Assembly: GCF_003710985.1 (NCBI RefSeq)
Contig: NZ_RHHT01000015.1
Coordinates: forward strand, 1-64,000
From: Brevibacillus panacihumi
GTDB taxonomy: Bacteria; Bacillota; Bacilli; Brevibacillales; Brevibacillaceae
Direction of reading: 5' to 3'
DNA: 64,000 nt
Shown: positions 52,561 through 62,889 of the stretch, piece after piece
How positions within the stretch are numbered: the first letter of the stretch is position 1
How the letters are laid out: the number at the start of each line of letters is the position of its first letter
Made by a program: the position numbers and the translations under genes
The notes under the pieces: generated by a model
Databases searched by the model: none
What the model saw: only the letters and a program-made list of their open reading frames with translations
What the model was told of the DNA's origin: nothing

Positions 52561-53211
52561 TCAATACAGCAATTCCTCCAAGCGCTGGACATACGCGAGG
52601 GGAGTGACTCCGTGACTCTCCATTTCCGCTGGCTCACTTTGATAGGCAATGAAACCGATTCCGCCGTCTTGCGCCGCTTTGCCATCGATCCAGGAATCTC
52701 CGACCATGATCCACTCTTCCGCCGGAATGTTTGGATATTTGTCCAGAATATAGTGAATGCCGGAGGGAGAAGGCTTTAATTCCGTCATTTGTTCCCGCCC
52801 GGCGATCAAGTCAAAAAAGGGAATGATGCCAGTATCCTGAAGTGCCTGTAAAGCAGCGGAGCGCGCATTGTTTGTCAAGATAGTCAACGTATAGTGATGT
52901 CTCAGTGCATCGAGAACATCCTTTGCCCCCTCCTCCAGGGAGGCGCCGATCATTCCTTCTGTTTCGTAAGCGACAATGGTATCCCAGATGGAGGCTTCTA
53001 TTTCTTCGGTAATCCGGCCCGAATTGCGTCCGAGATCGATCAGCTGCGAGGCGGAATGTCTGGTGTAATCAAGATTCGGATGGATCATCTGATGCTTCAC
53101 CAGCAATTGAAAGACTGCTGTCTTCATCCCCGGAAAGTTGATACGGGATTGCAAGAGCGTATTATCCATATCAAAAATAATGGCCTTCCGTTCTTTTAGC
53201 ATGTTAGGCAT
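52561..53211 (-). CDS. HAD-family hydrolase
   Basis: This is a 216-residue haloacid-dehalogenase-type phosphatase with motif I IFDMDNTLL (nucleophile Asp and acid Asp), motif II ILTNNARS, motif III lysine in LKPSPSG and motif IV GDSWIDGKAAQ, plus a helical cap. It is probably a phosphoglycolate/pyrophosphate-type or nucleotide phosphatase; the substrate is unknown. ATG 53211 follows GAGGAG. The longer frame upstream overlaps the neighbouring small membrane protein and is not used. Confidence 0.9.
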   Translation of the reverse strand: MPNMLKERKAIIFDMDNTLLQSRINFPGMKTAVFQLLVKHQMIHPNLDYTRHSASQLIDLGRNSGRITEEIEASIWDTIVAYETEGMIGASLEEGAKDVLDALRHHYTLTILTNNARSAALQALQDTGIIPFFDLIAGREQMTELKPSPSGIHYILDKYPNIPAEEWIMVGDSWIDGKAAQDGGIGFIAYQSEPAEMESHGVTPLAYVQRLEELLY

Positions 53212-53243
53212 GTGTATCTCCTCTTTTCCATATAGAGCTTCTC

Positions 53244-53474
53244 TCAAGCAAGCCCGCGAAATAGCCGTGAGCAGAATCGAAAAAGCAGGGCAGAGAGCGT
53301 TGCGACAACCAATTTGCCCAAAGCATTTTCTGCCAAGCCAGATGTGAAATAGGTCCAGGCTTTCTGTACAGGAGAAACTCCTGGCACCCATTGTATAGCG
53401 AAGGTCAGACCGAAAATATCGGGAAGACTGATGATGAGATAGGTCACGGCAAAACCGAGGATCAATCGCGTCAT
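53244..53474 (-). CDS. Small membrane protein upstream of the HAD gene
   Basis: This is a 76-residue protein with two hydrophobic segments (LILGFAVTYLIISLPDIFGL and GKLVVATLSALLFRF). ATG 53474 follows GGAGG. It lies 32 bp before the HAD gene in an apparent operon. No family recognised. Confidence 0.7.
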   Translation of the reverse strand: MTRLILGFAVTYLIISLPDIFGLTFAIQWVPGVSPVQKAWTYFTSGLAENALGKLVVATLSALLFRFCSRLFRGLA

Positions 53475-53543
53475 TTCTGCACCTCCTTACCAAATAGTAA
53501 CCAATTCATACTCCCATGCAAAGGGAAAGCTCATGCAACAATG

Positions 53544-53586
53544 AAAAAGCTGGCAGCGGTTGATTTCCGCTGCCAGCTTTTGTGCA
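53544..53586 (-). terminator. Terminator of the large SLH gene
   Basis: AGCTGGCAGCGG (53548-53559) and CCGCTGCCAGCT (53567-53578) pair perfectly over 12 bp with a seven-base loop. Read on the minus strand it ends in TTTTTC. Confidence 0.9.
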
Positions 53587-53622
53587 CACCTATCATGCTG
53601 AAACAATCCAGCCTAATGCCAT

Positions 53623-56600
53623 CTAGCGTGACGGCTGAAACAATCTCTTCAGCACAGCATCTGCTTCTGCCCTGGTCAACGGCTGATCGGGACGGAAGCT
53701 TCCATCTGCAAAGCCAAGCATGAGACCCGCATGTTTCACAGATTCAATAACAGGCCCTGCCCAATGGCCTTGGGTATCCGGGAACGTATTGCTATCTACC
53801 GAAGCATTCAGTCCGAATACTTTCGAGGCAATCACAGCCATCTCCGCACGCGTCAACCCCTGCTCTGGGCGGAAATTTCCAAGAGCATCGCCAGCGAAAA
53901 TGCCTGCGGCCGTCAATTGGCTCACTTCTTTTGAAGCCCAATGTGCGGCAGGTACGTCCAGGTAGCTGTTTGACTCCGCGACCTGATTGAGCTCCAACTG
54001 GTGGGCGATCAGGGACGCTACTTCAGCGCGAGAGATGTTTTCCGCAGTACGCTCGGAGGCATCGGCTGAGAGTATGGTATAGGTCCCGAATTTTTTCACC
54101 TCAATTTCAAGTCCGATCGGATTCTGATTCTGGTCCATGATCACCTGTCCGAATTTTACGCCGGACTCGCCTGCGTCATGGACGACAAACATGGCTAATC
54201 CGTTCAAGAAGGCTTGACGCAATTGGGGATCAGCAGGTACCTCCAGGCCTGTCAGCGGGAACAATACCTGTGATTCTTGAATGTTGTAGTTCGATTCAAT
54301 CTTCATCGACTGACCTACGATTCTCACGTTTCTTCCTTGGGCGAAGGATTGGAACGGCTGGGTCATCATGGCACGCTCTTGCACTTGCTGTAATTCACCA
54401 GGCTTGCGAATGGGGATGACGTTGAAGATCAGGTTCTCCTCTACATCCGTCAATTGACCCAATGCTTCCGCAGGCAGGGTAACGCGGGCTCCGCCGCCTG
54501 CTTCCATGATCAGTCCGAGTGATTCTTTTTGCAGTTTGCGAAGGGCTTGTCTGGCAATGCTGATCTCTATCTCGTCTGCTGGTTGTTCCGGCAGATCATC
54601 GATGCTGATTTTTGCAAAACCGGTCGCATCTGCCGCTGCTTTTGCGATTAGTTGATCCACCTTCGATTCTCGTAAAGTGACAGAGTCAAAGATTTTGCCA
54701 TTTGCTGCTGATCTGCGGGTGATGTCCACTTGAACAGTCTCCGAGCCAGTTGTTACTTTTGCCTGGCGTGTTTCGGAGACTGCTTTGGAACTGCTAGCTG
54801 AATGGGAGCCCCTGTCTCGGTCGCGATCACGATCCCGGTCAGGACGAGGTTTAGGCTCCGGTTTTGGTTCAGGGCTCGGCTCCGGGTTCGGTTCTGGCTG
54901 CGGCTCCGGCTGCGGCTCCGGGTTCGGTTCTGGCTGCGGCTCCGGGTTCGGTTCTGGCTGCGGCTCCGGGTTTGGCTCCGGTTGCGGCTCCGGATTCGGT
55001 TCTGGCTGTGGTTCCGGGTTTGGCTCCGGTTGCGGCTCCGGGTTCGGTTCTGGCTGTGGTTCCGGGTTCGGCTCCGGCTGTGGTTCAGGTGTCGGAGGAT
55101 CCTGAAGCGTGATTTCCAGCGTATAGGTCTTGGTAGCACCTCCGCGTGCCGTTACGACGATCGTGACATCGTTTTTGCCGACAAGCAATGCAACTTCCTT
55201 ATCACCGCCAGTTCCCACAGATGTACCTTGGATCGTGATCGTTGCCGTTGGATCTTCCCCAGTGGCGAAGATCGTGACCGTCGATTGATCGCCAGGAGCG
55301 GACAGCGTGTATGCACGTTGGCTTGGTTCGAATGCGGGCGTCAAGTCGAGCGATGCTACGGAGAGCTCGGAGAGATTGGTGGACACGACATGAACGGTTC
55401 TTTTTGCCTCCGCAGTATTGCCGCTACTATCTTGAACTCGATAAGTAAGAACGTACGTACCGATTCGATCCTGGTCTACGAAGCCGGTGATACTGACCTG
55501 GTCAGTAAGGTCGTGATCTCCTTCATCGAAGGCTTGATACCCTGGCTCATAATAACTTTCACCCTTGTGTAAGTACATTGTCTCATTGTGCAAAGTAATA
55601 ACAGGGGGAATCTCGTCTCTCACATAAAAGCTGGCCTCGGCTGATACAGATTTCGGGTCTGGGATCTGATTCGTTACACCATTGTCAGTAATCGTGTATG
55701 AAAATTTCGCCAGTCCCTGAAAATCCGCAGCCACAGTGAAGATGATTTTGCCGTCTATTATTTCGACTGATCCACCATGTAAAGCAATGACATTGGTTAC
55801 TTGCAGAATCTGCCATTGTTCATCTTCCGGTCCGGCAGAATCGTTGGCTGTCAGCTTGTCAAAAGGAATGGTTACGACGGAAGTTCCCGGGACAACCGTC
55901 TCCAGCCTGTCATCTTGTGCCACTGGCGGATCGTTCACCTCGGTAACGGTGATGGTTGCATCGACAGCGGGACTGAGCAGAGCACCGTTCGCATCCGCAG
56001 CTGCTTGTACGCGGAAGCCAAATCCTGTGTTGCCGTGCGCATTTTCCGTTGGCATGAAGCGCAGGCCAGCTTGTCCTTCACTCACCGTAATATATTCTCC
56101 GTCCTGGATGAGGGTTGTCCCGTTTTTGTGATAAAGCCTACCGCCGGTGATGCCGCTGATTTTGAAGTGTGTGGCCGTGGTGCCGCCAGCATGTGTGGGG
56201 CTAATCACCAGTCCAGTTGTTGACATCACGTCCTCAGCCGTCGTCGCAGGAGTGACGATGGGACGATCCGTCAGAGGGACAACCTGGAAAGAAACTGTCG
56301 CTGTTCGACTGGTCAGTCCCAAAGCGTCTTCTATCATATATTGAAAGCTGGCAGTACCAACAAAATTGCTTTCGGGTGTAAAGATGACATGAGTCTCGCT
56401 TTCGTCCATGTGCACGGTTCCACCGACGCTATTTCCGACCAAGAGAAAAGTCAGTTTTTGGTTGGACTCATTTTCCGCACCTGGGTCGTCATTATCAAGC
56501 AGCTTGTCGACAGGGATCGTCAGCTCGCCTGCATTTTCAGCGATGGGGTCCAACGTATCGCTTGTTGCCACTGGTTCGTCATTCACTTCGTTGACTGTGA

Positions 56601-58188
56601 TCAAGGCGTTTGCCGGAGCGCTTAATCCTCTTCCGCTTTGATCTGCAGCGGCTTGCACCTGAAAGAGAAATAGATCACCTGCTGGTGAATTGAGGTCTTC
56701 ATCTGGCAAAAATTTCAATCCAAGCGCTCCCTGATCAGCAGTGATGAAGCTACCTTCCCTGATCGGAGTGGCACCGTCGTTCTGATACAAGGTTCCGCCG
56801 ACGATTCCGCTGATCCTGTAATAGCAGGTTGTGATTCCACCCGTGTTGTCAGGGATAATCTCCAGTCCGCCGGATGTTGGAGTGTCTTCATCCGTTTCTG
56901 CCTGAGATATGCTGGGGGTTTTGGCTATTTCATTGATGTCGAAGGTTACGGTTGCTGTATCTTCACTGATTTGCGGATCGGGTGAACCGTCCGTGCTGCC
57001 GTTGTCTTTTAGCTTATAGGTAAAACGGGCAGGACCATGGTAGTTTCGTGCAGGACTGAAAATAACATGACTTCCGGAGATGCGTACGGTTCCGGCAGTG
57101 GGTTCCGAGACCGGATCGATGATCTCCAGGGTCTGGTCACCTTCGTTGTCGGCCCCAGGGGAGTCATTCGCGATCAGTTCCGAGAATGGAATGATTTGAT
57201 CCCCTGAATTTTCGTCGATGGAAGGCAAAGAATCATGATGAGCAACGGGCTTGTCATTGACTTCCGTGACTGTGATCGTGGCTTTGGCTGCAGCGCTTAG
57301 CCCTTTGCCTGCGTTATCCTGAGCTGCTTGTACGTTGAATGAGAACAAATCCCCGGCGAGGGAGTTGGCATCGTGCAACGGGACGAACGTCAACCCATCC
57401 GCGCCTTCCTCTTTTGTTATGAAAGAATCGCTCTCAATCTCAACAGTTCCATTGCCCAGATACAGCTTGCCACCTGTAATGTTTGAAATCTTGTAGTGGG
57501 TAACAGGGGTTTCGTCTTGGGTGTCTTGCAAGAGATAGAGATCTCTGGCGGGCGTGTCTTCCGATGTCTCGGCGTCATGGATCACTGGTGCTTGGGATGG
57601 AGGAGTTGCGTCCTCCGTTTCAAGAAGAAGCTGGGGGTAATTTCTTGCATCCTGATCTGAGAAAAACAGTACTTCATTATCTACTGTCTCGTTTCCCAGC
57701 AGAGCAAACGTAACCAGGCCATCTGCTTGATTTTGAACAAAATTGGTCACATCAAACTCAACCCAGCCATCGGATGTCTGTAGGTCAACTTTCTTTTTCT
57801 TCTGTAGCAAAGGATCTGTTTCTTTCAGTGGAAATGTCGGGAATGAGGCTTCCCAATTGTCAATACTGGAGCCATATACAGCGATAAAGACGTCTGCATC
57901 CTCGACAGTGGAATTGATGGAAGTGATTCTGATGCGAAGGGTTGCTTTGGTAACCGTCTTGCCTTGGAGGTCAGGCAACCTGAACTGGATAGTCGAGCGA
58001 TCATATTCAAGACTGGGGTCATTCGGTTTGCCAATATAGTTCTCATAAAGTTGATGATCAAAGATACCTTTTGACCATGTGGCGTCTTGCAAGGGTTTCA
58101 GTGGAGCAGGGTCCGAAGCGGCCTCAGCTAATTGCGGAGCACAGAATAGTAACGAAGACATTGTCAGAACCGTCGAAACTTTTTTCAC
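53623..58188 (-). CDS. Very large SLH-anchored multidomain surface protein
   Basis: This protein has about 1521 residues. I start it at GTG 58188, giving a standard signal peptide ([22 protein letters not shown]) after AGAGAGA; an upstream ATG (58227) adds a basic stretch and has no ribosome site. In order: a DNRLRE-like stalk domain (to about residue 190), four cadherin-like repeats joined by VTEVNDxPVA motifs, a DUF5011/HYR-type Ig-like domain ([17 protein letters not shown]), a cadherin-like beta-sandwich, a long Pro-Glu-Pro linker and an Arg-Asp stretch, a folded domain of about 260 residues, and three SLH domains at the end. No enzyme motif is seen; adhesion or S-layer-associated structure is likely. 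Confidence 0.92.
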   Translation of the reverse strand: MKKVSTVLTMSSLLFCAPQLAEAASDPAPLKPLQDATWSKGIFDHQLYENYIGKPNDPSLEYDRSTIQFRLPDLQGKTVTKATLRIRITSINSTVEDADVFIAVYGSSIDNWEASFPTFPLKETDPLLQKKKKVDLQTSDGWVEFDVTNFVQNQADGLVTFALLGNETVDNEVLFFSDQDARNYPQLLLETEDATPPSQAPVIHDAETSEDTPARDLYLLQDTQDETPVTHYKISNITGGKLYLGNGTVEIESDSFITKEEGADGLTFVPLHDANSLAGDLFSFNVQAAQDNAGKGLSAAAKATITVTEVNDKPVAHHDSLPSIDENSGDQIIPFSELIANDSPGADNEGDQTLEIIDPVSEPTAGTVRISGSHVIFSPARNYHGPARFTYKLKDNGSTDGSPDPQISEDTATVTFDINEIAKTPSISQAETDEDTPTSGGLEIIPDNTGGITTCYYRISGIVGGTLYQNDGATPIREGSFITADQGALGLKFLPDEDLNSPAGDLFLFQVQAAADQSGRGLSAPANALITVNEVNDEPVATSDTLDPIAENAGELTIPVDKLLDNDDPGAENESNQKLTFLLVGNSVGGTVHMDESETHVIFTPESNFVGTASFQYMIEDALGLTSRTATVSFQVVPLTDRPIVTPATTAEDVMSTTGLVISPTHAGGTTATHFKISGITGGRLYHKNGTTLIQDGEYITVSEGQAGLRFMPTENAHGNTGFGFRVQAAADANGALLSPAVDATITVTEVNDPPVAQDDRLETVVPGTSVVTIPFDKLTANDSAGPEDEQWQILQVTNVIALHGGSVEIIDGKIIFTVAADFQGLAKFSYTITDNGVTNQIPDPKSVSAEASFYVRDEIPPVITLHNETMYLHKGESYYEPGYQAFDEGDHDLTDQVSITGFVDQDRIGTYVLTYRVQDSSGNTAEAKRTVHVVSTNLSELSVASLDLTPAFEPSQRAYTLSAPGDQSTVTIFATGEDPTATITIQGTSVGTGGDKEVALLVGKNDVTIVVTARGGATKTYTLEITLQDPPTPEPQPEPNPEPQPEPNPEPQPEPNPEPQPEPNPEPQPEPNPEPQPEPNPEPQPEPNPEPQPEPQPEPNPEPSPEPKPEPKPRPDRDRDRDRDRGSHSASSSKAVSETRQAKVTTGSETVQVDITRRSAANGKIFDSVTLRESKVDQLIAKAAADATGFAKISIDDLPEQPADEIEISIARQALRKLQKESLGLIMEAGGGARVTLPAEALGQLTDVEENLIFNVIPIRKPGELQQVQERAMMTQPFQSFAQGRNVRIVGQSMKIESNYNIQESQVLFPLTGLEVPADPQLRQAFLNGLAMFVVHDAGESGVKFGQVIMDQNQNPIGLEIEVKKFGTYTILSADASERTAENISRAEVASLIAHQLELNQVAESNSYLDVPAAHWASKEVSQLTAAGIFAGDALGNFRPEQGLTRAEMAVIASKVFGLNASVDSNTFPDTQGHWAGPVIESVKHAGLMLGFADGSFRPDQPLTRAEADAVLKRLFQPSR
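54868..55092 (-). repeat. 24-bp repeats encoding a Pro-Glu-Pro linker
   Basis: Units of about 24 bp built on GGCTCCGGGTTCGGTTCTGG (plus strand) repeat roughly nine times and encode PEPNPEPQ on the minus strand. Such repeats are prone to change in number and so vary linker length. Confidence 0.85.
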
Positions 58189-58410
58189 ATTCCCATCTCT
58201 CTTTCGTGATCTAAAATGTTTTCTCATGATGGATTCAATACCAATACAAATCACGAACCAGTTTCACGGCAGAATGAGTGGGAGAAAAGGAGTATGATTA
58301 TGATTATGGGCATTCAGACCTGAAAAGGCGAAATTTGTCGATTGTAATTTTATCAGAATCGTGAAAAAAGAAATAGAAAATTTTTCGCTTATGTCATACA
58401 TTTTCCACAA

Positions 58411-58444
58411 GAAAAACCCTCCTCGGTTTTTCTCCCGGGAGGGT
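58411..58444 (-). terminator. Terminator of the membrane-protein gene
   Basis: ACCCTCC (58416-58422) pairs with GGAGGGT (58438-58444); read on the minus strand it is followed by TTTTTC. Confidence 0.75.
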
Positions 58445-58479
58445 CGACTTTCGAAGCATAGACTGCCATGTTTCCTTCC

Positions 58480-59832
58480 TCAATAAAACGCCCACTCCAA
58501 ACCTAACGCTACGACAATGCTGATCAGGATATACACCACACCGTACCCGACGTTCCAGCCCGCCATGCGGAACGGGTTGATTTTCAGCTCGCTGGATAAA
58601 AGCGAGACAGACAGGTTGAACGGGCTGTACATGATGGTGGATAGGCCGCATGTCACAAGGACGACAGCGAGAGGCAAGGTTGCCACCTGCGGCAGGATCG
58701 GAACGAGAAACTCGGCCAAGAAGGTTTGAGAAATCAAGGGATGAAAGCCGATGAACGCCGTTACCAAAAAATAAGCCCCGATAAAGAGATAGAGAAAGAC
58801 TGGCGTCTCGGCTGCGTACTGGAAGAGCGGCTCCAAAAACGACAGCATCCCGGAGATTGCCAAAACCCCCACGAACAATCCGGCACTCAAAAACATGAAA
58901 AAGTAATTGGCCAACCCATCGACGCGCACCTTCCAATGCGGAATGGTTGCAGACAGAAAAATTTTGGTCTTCTTCAGGCATGCTGCCCAGAAGATAGAAA
59001 ACGGAACCAGCAGCAGGACTACAGAGAACAGAAAGCCTTGCCCCAGCATTTGCTGCGTAATCGTTACCAGAACAATGAACAGAAAGAGCATGCCCAGCAT
59101 CTGCGCCACTTTTTTGATGACCTTTTTGAGATCGACTTCCTGCGTCTGCGTCATGGACACCGGGATCTCTTTGTAGCGGCGGCCGGACAGGACAAAGTCC
59201 ACACCCGTGGCGATCGCTGCGATCCCCAGAACGATGGGAAGAATCATATAGTACTGCGCTTGGGTAATATCGATCGATCTGCTCACGATGACTTCCATGG
59301 GGCTCCACGTCAGGCACAGGGCGTAGGCGCGAAGCAGATTTTTCGTGAAAAACTGGTTGATTTCATCCCTGGACATGGTAGGAAGGGATGGCTTGACCGA
59401 CTGGATCAGCAGGGGCAGGGCAGCCATATTCAAGAACACGCCGAGAAAATGGCAGACCAGAAAGCTACGCTTGTACAGACTGGTCAAGCGCGTCACCCGG
59501 TCCTGCAAAAGTTGGCTCAAGCTTTTGTCGTAACGCCCGATCCGAATGAGCGAATTGATAAAGGGCAGGACGACAAAAAGCGACAGAAGGCCCAGCATGG
59601 ATTGAAACTGCAGGAAAAACGTGTACCACTCCAGGTCGTTGTAGATAAAAAGAAAGATCCCGAGCACGAGAAAAACAAAGCCTGTAATGCGATGCAGACC
59701 CCTTGCATGAAAGGCGGAAATGAAGCAGGTTATGACTGCAATGACGCCGATCGTGTAGCTTAGGTACAAATGAGGGATGAATTGCGACAGCATGTACAAC
59801 AGTATCAAGGTAGTATACAAGAAGACCCGCAT
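58480..59832 (-). CDS. Uncharacterised multi-span membrane protein
   Basis: This 450-residue protein has about 11-12 hydrophobic segments. Blocks such as LLRAYALCLTWSPMEVIVSR, IGFHPLISQTFLAEFLVP and STIMYSPFNLSVSLLSSEL recall ion-transporter-like carriers of the citrate/DctM-type fold, but I cannot name the family. ATG 59832 has AAGGAAG 8 bases upstream; the ATG at 59850 is probably not used. It is divergent from the dehydrogenase/TRAP operon, and the shared gap carries three palindromes, so it is likely co-regulated and may transport a related compound. Confidence 0.7.
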   Translation of the reverse strand: MRVFLYTTLILLYMLSQFIPHLYLSYTIGVIAVITCFISAFHARGLHRITGFVFLVLGIFLFIYNDLEWYTFFLQFQSMLGLLSLFVVLPFINSLIRIGRYDKSLSQLLQDRVTRLTSLYKRSFLVCHFLGVFLNMAALPLLIQSVKPSLPTMSRDEINQFFTKNLLRAYALCLTWSPMEVIVSRSIDITQAQYYMILPIVLGIAAIATGVDFVLSGRRYKEIPVSMTQTQEVDLKKVIKKVAQMLGMLFLFIVLVTITQQMLGQGFLFSVVLLLVPFSIFWAACLKKTKIFLSATIPHWKVRVDGLANYFFMFLSAGLFVGVLAISGMLSFLEPLFQYAAETPVFLYLFIGAYFLVTAFIGFHPLISQTFLAEFLVPILPQVATLPLAVVLVTCGLSTIMYSPFNLSVSLLSSELKINPFRMAGWNVGYGVVYILISIVVALGLEWAFY

Positions 59833-59883
59833 TTCATGACTTCCTTTCATAGACGAAACAATAGGTGTTTTCTGAAAATTGTA

Positions 59884-59913
59884 TTGACACCGCTTTCATG
59901 TGGAGAATATAAT
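59884..59913 (+). promoter_or_regulatory. Sigma-A promoter of the dehydrogenase/TRAP operon
   Basis: TTGACA (59884-59889) and TATAAT (59908-59913), both perfect, are 18 bp apart. The expected transcription start falls inside the first palindromic operator, leaving an mRNA leader of about 200 nt before the dehydrogenase gene. Confidence 0.8.
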
Positions 59914-59916
59914 GCT

Positions 59917-59932
59917 ACTAGATCGATCTAGT
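59917..59932. promoter_or_regulatory. Palindromic operator, copy 1
   Basis: ACTAGATCGATCTAGT is a perfect 16-bp palindrome just after the -10 box, where a bound repressor would block transcription start. Core AGATCGATCT is shared with copies 2 and 3. Confidence 0.8.
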
Positions 59933-59985
59933 GCATGAAATCTGCACAAGAAAGGTGGAGTCAGTACAAATAATTTCTCTATTTT

Positions 59986-60001
59986 ATTAGATCGATCCAG
60001 T
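59986..60001. promoter_or_regulatory. Palindromic operator, copy 2
   Basis: ATTAGATCGATCCAGT matches copy 1 with two substitutions. Its centre is 69 bp from that of copy 1. Confidence 0.7.
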
Positions 60002-60070
60002 TAAGTCAATATAGACTGCGAGCATGTTCGTGCAGCTCATATCACGGGGCGAGCATATATTTTTTGAGTA

Positions 60071-60090
60071 TTATTAGATCGATCTAATAA
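60071..60090. promoter_or_regulatory. Palindromic operator, copy 3
   Basis: TTATTAGATCGATCTAATAA is a perfect 20-bp palindrome 87 bp past copy 2 and 31 bp before the dehydrogenase start. Its position in the leader would allow looping or a transcription roadblock. Confidence 0.8.
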
Positions 60091-60121
60091 AAGGTGAATA
60101 ACAACATGGTGGTGGGATCAG

Positions 60122-61117
60122 GTGTTGGAGTTGTTTTTAGAGAAACCAAAAGAAATGAAAATCAGGGAAATGGAGCCTCTTGCAGATCCTGTAGGGGATG
60201 AAGTGAAAATCCGTGTCATCTACGGCGGGATCTGCGGTTCCGATGTCGGTGTCTATCTCGGGAAGCTCAAGCATGCTGTCTATCCTCTGCGACCGGGCCA
60301 TGAATTGGTAGGCACGGTCATCCATGCGGGGCCGGACGCCTCTGTCGAGGTAGGAGCAAGGGTTGTCATTCTGCCCAATACGTTTTGCGGGGAGTGCAGC
60401 TACTGCCGGAATGGAGACACCAATATATGTGAGCGCAAGAAATCGCTCGGTGTCAATATGGACGGCGGTTTTTCGCAGGAGTTCCTGATTTCATCCAAAT
60501 ACGTGCTGCCTCTCCCGGATGATCTGCCGAACGAAAAAGCGGTGCTCATCGAGCCTTTTGCGGTTGTCGTGCATGCTTTCAAGAAGGTAAAAATTACGAA
60601 GGAGACTACAGTCTGCATTATCGGCTGCGGCAATGAAGGCATGCTGGCAGCGGCATTGGCGCATCATCTGGGAGCGCGGGTCACCGCTGTCGATATCAAC
60701 CCGCACAAGCTGGAACTGGTAAAGCAGATCGGGGACATCCGCGCAGTATTGCCGGAGGATTTGGCTCTCGAATCCAGGCGCTTTGATGTGGTGATCGAAG
60801 CCGGAGGCACAAGCAGCTCTGTGGAGAATGGCATACAGCTCGTCCGTCCAGGCGGTTCCATGGTCGTCATCGGTTTGGCGCCAGAGGCGATCCTCCCTGT
60901 GGCCTATGTGGTTCGCAATGAACTGACCCTTTACGGCACGATTATCTATAACTTCCCTTCCGATTACCTGCAAACGATTGAATATTTGCGTGACCCGCAT
61001 TTTTGCGTCGATGCAATTGTTTCAAGTATCATGCCGTTCACATCTTTTCAGCAAGCATTTGAAAACGCTTTAACAGGCAATTATGGAAAAATCATTCTGT
61101 CCTTCAACGGGGTGTGA
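60122..61117 (+). CDS. Zinc-dependent medium-chain alcohol/polyol dehydrogenase
   Basis: This 331-residue enzyme of the medium-chain dehydrogenase family has a catalytic zinc site GGICGSDVG and RPGHELVG, structural zinc cysteines CGECSYCRNGDTNIC, and an NAD(P)-binding fold IIGCGNEGMLAA. Its relatives are sorbitol, threonine, galactonate-type and other polyol or sugar-acid dehydrogenases. GTG 60122 follows GGTGG. Next to a TRAP transporter it probably oxidises the imported hydroxy acid or sugar acid. Confidence 0.9.
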   Translation: MLELFLEKPKEMKIREMEPLADPVGDEVKIRVIYGGICGSDVGVYLGKLKHAVYPLRPGHELVGTVIHAGPDASVEVGARVVILPNTFCGECSYCRNGDTNICERKKSLGVNMDGGFSQEFLISSKYVLPLPDDLPNEKAVLIEPFAVVVHAFKKVKITKETTVCIIGCGNEGMLAAALAHHLGARVTAVDINPHKLELVKQIGDIRAVLPEDLALESRRFDVVIEAGGTSSSVENGIQLVRPGGSMVVIGLAPEAILPVAYVVRNELTLYGTIIYNFPSDYLQTIEYLRDPHFCVDAIVSSIMPFTSFQQAFENALTGNYGKIILSFNGV

Positions 61118-61253
61118 AACTGGCAGACAGGCATGAATGTTGGGAGAGCGACGTTTGCAGTCAGGGGGGGATCGCCAAAACCTAAAGAGAGGCATTGACC
61201 AATAGGTGAGTTAAGCAAAGCAAAATAAAAAAAGCGAATGAGGTGGATGTTTT

Positions 61254-62285
61254 ATGAAAAAGTTTGTTATTTTCTCCGTGTTGACCTGCATGCTCGCTCT
61301 GGCTGGATGTTCGTCACAATCTGCAGCTCCGCAAGGCACTAACGGCAGTGGTGAACAGAAAGCCGCCGAGACCAAGGTTGTCAAGCTTGCGGTCGTGACA
61401 GCCCAGGACAGATCGCTGACCAAAGGCTTGATCAAGTTTGGCGAAATTCTCGAAAAGGAATCCGCGGGCGCTTTCAAGGTGGAAGTGTATGCCGACGGGA
61501 AGCTGGGCGGGGACCGCGCAGTATTTGACGCGATGAAGGTGGGCACGATCCAGGGTTCTACGATGTCCAGCGGACCGATTGCCGTCGACGTCGAACGCTT
61601 TACCGCGCTCGACCTGCCGTTCCTGTTCAAGGATGAAAAGACGGCGTACGAGATTTTGGACGGACCGATCGGAAAAGAACTGCTGGATGAATTGCCGGCT
61701 GCAGGCGTAATTGGTTTGAACTACTGGGAAAATGGCTTCCGCAACCTGACCAATAACAAGCGGGAAGTCAAAACAGTCGACGACATCAAGGGTCTGAAGA
61801 TTCGGACATTGGAAAATGAGCTCCACATCGACATGTGGAAGGAAATGGGTGCTACCCCTACGCCAATGGCTTTCACCGAGCTGTTTACCGCATTGGAGCA
61901 GAACGTAGTTGATGGACAAGAGAACCCGGCCGGGAATGTCACCTCCTCCAAGTTCTACGAGGTGCAAAAATACTATACCAAAACAGGCCATGTGTACAAC
62001 GCAAGTCCGTTTTTGCTGAGCAAGAAATTCTGGGATTCGCTTTCGGATCAGGAGAAAGAATGGGTCAAGAAGGCAGCCGACGAGGCGAAAAACTACCAAC
62101 GCCAATTGAATCAGGAAGAGACCAAGCAGGCAGAGGAGTACCTGGCGAACAACGGCATGACAGTCACTGAACTGACGGCGGAAGAAAAGCAGCGCTTCTT
62201 CGAGGCGATGAAGCCGATCTATGATAAATACGCTGCCAAACTGGGAGAAGACCTGGTCAACAAACTGAGAGAAGCAAACAAATAG
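61254..62285 (+). CDS. dctP: TRAP transporter substrate-binding protein
   Basis: This 343-residue DctP-family protein has a lipoprotein signal (LALAGC, Cys near residue 20), the substrate-carboxylate arginine region KIRTLENELHIDMW and the typical LFTALEQNVVDGQENP. It captures organic acids outside the cell. ATG 61254 follows GAGGTGG. A 136-bp gap with no clear terminator separates it from the dehydrogenase. Confidence 0.95.
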   Translation: MKKFVIFSVLTCMLALAGCSSQSAAPQGTNGSGEQKAAETKVVKLAVVTAQDRSLTKGLIKFGEILEKESAGAFKVEVYADGKLGGDRAVFDAMKVGTIQGSTMSSGPIAVDVERFTALDLPFLFKDEKTAYEILDGPIGKELLDELPAAGVIGLNYWENGFRNLTNNKREVKTVDDIKGLKIRTLENELHIDMWKEMGATPTPMAFTELFTALEQNVVDGQENPAGNVTSSKFYEVQKYYTKTGHVYNASPFLLSKKFWDSLSDQEKEWVKKAADEAKNYQRQLNQEETKQAEEYLANNGMTVTELTAEEKQRFFEAMKPIYDKYAAKLGEDLVNKLREANK

Positions 62286-62322
62286 AGACGGGGGTTCATT
62301 TTCTTCTCGAGGAGGGGCATCT

Positions 62323-62889
62323 ATGGCGAAACTTTTCTCCCTGTTTTCCAAAATCACAGATGTGTTGATGGCGATCTGCTTGTCCGGCATGGCGATTCTA
62401 GTCTTCGGCAACGTCGTGCTGCGCTATGCCTTCGACTCCGGCATTACCTGGTCGGAGGAAATGTCCCGCTTCTTCTTCGTCTGGCTGACGTTTCTCGGGG
62501 CGATCGGGGCCTTGAAGGACAATGGTCATCTTGGAGTCGACATGTTCATTAAAAAGCTGCCATTGCAGGCGAAAAGAATCGCCTTCACCATCAGCAATCT
62601 CATCGTTTTGTACGTGCTATGGCTTGTCCTCGACGGCAGCTGGAAATTGACCCTGGTCAGCACGACTGCCCATGCGCCTGCTACGGGACTGCCGATGTCC
62701 TTGATTTACGGGATTGGAATCGTCATGAGTGTGGGGATGGGAATTGTCGTACTGCATCATTTGTATATCGCTTTGTTTCATAAGGACCGACTGCATGAAT
62801 TGATGAGGACCAGGGAGTCTGAAGAAGAGATCATGCTTGAAGCATTGGACACAAATCATAATCAGTCTGTGACGGGAGGGAACCGGTAG
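62323..62889 (+). CDS. dctQ: TRAP transporter small permease
   Basis: This 188-residue DctQ protein has four membrane segments and the family motif TWSEEMSRFFFVWLTFLGA. It has an acidic C-terminal tail of about 30 residues. It forms the membrane module with DctM; its stop touches the dctM start. Confidence 0.93.
   Translation: MAKLFSLFSKITDVLMAICLSGMAILVFGNVVLRYAFDSGITWSEEMSRFFFVWLTFLGAIGALKDNGHLGVDMFIKKLPLQAKRIAFTISNLIVLYVLWLVLDGSWKLTLVSTTAHAPATGLPMSLIYGIGIVMSVGMGIVVLHHLYIALFHKDRLHELMRTRESEEEIMLEALDTNHNQSVTGGNR

Noticed and set aside
54868-55092. Short tandem repeats that could suggest a CRISPR array
   Set aside because: The units are contiguous and in-frame coding for PEP repeats, with no unique spacers and no cas genes nearby.
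54785-55572. Plus-strand Gly/Ser-rich and Arg/Leu-rich open frames
   Set aside because: They are antisense readings of the Pro-Glu-Pro repeat of the large SLH protein; their composition is fully explained by it, and they have no ribosome binding sites.
58394-59317. A 307-codon minus-strand frame overlapping the membrane-protein gene in another frame
   Set aside because: Its sequence lacks hydrophobic or family patterns and overlaps the better-supported 450-residue frame on the same strand.
58726-59763. A 345-codon plus-strand frame
   Set aside because: It lies antisense to a membrane-protein gene with a good start, clear hydrophobic segments and a terminator; the frame itself is an unnatural charge-rich sequence rich in Gln, His and Lys.
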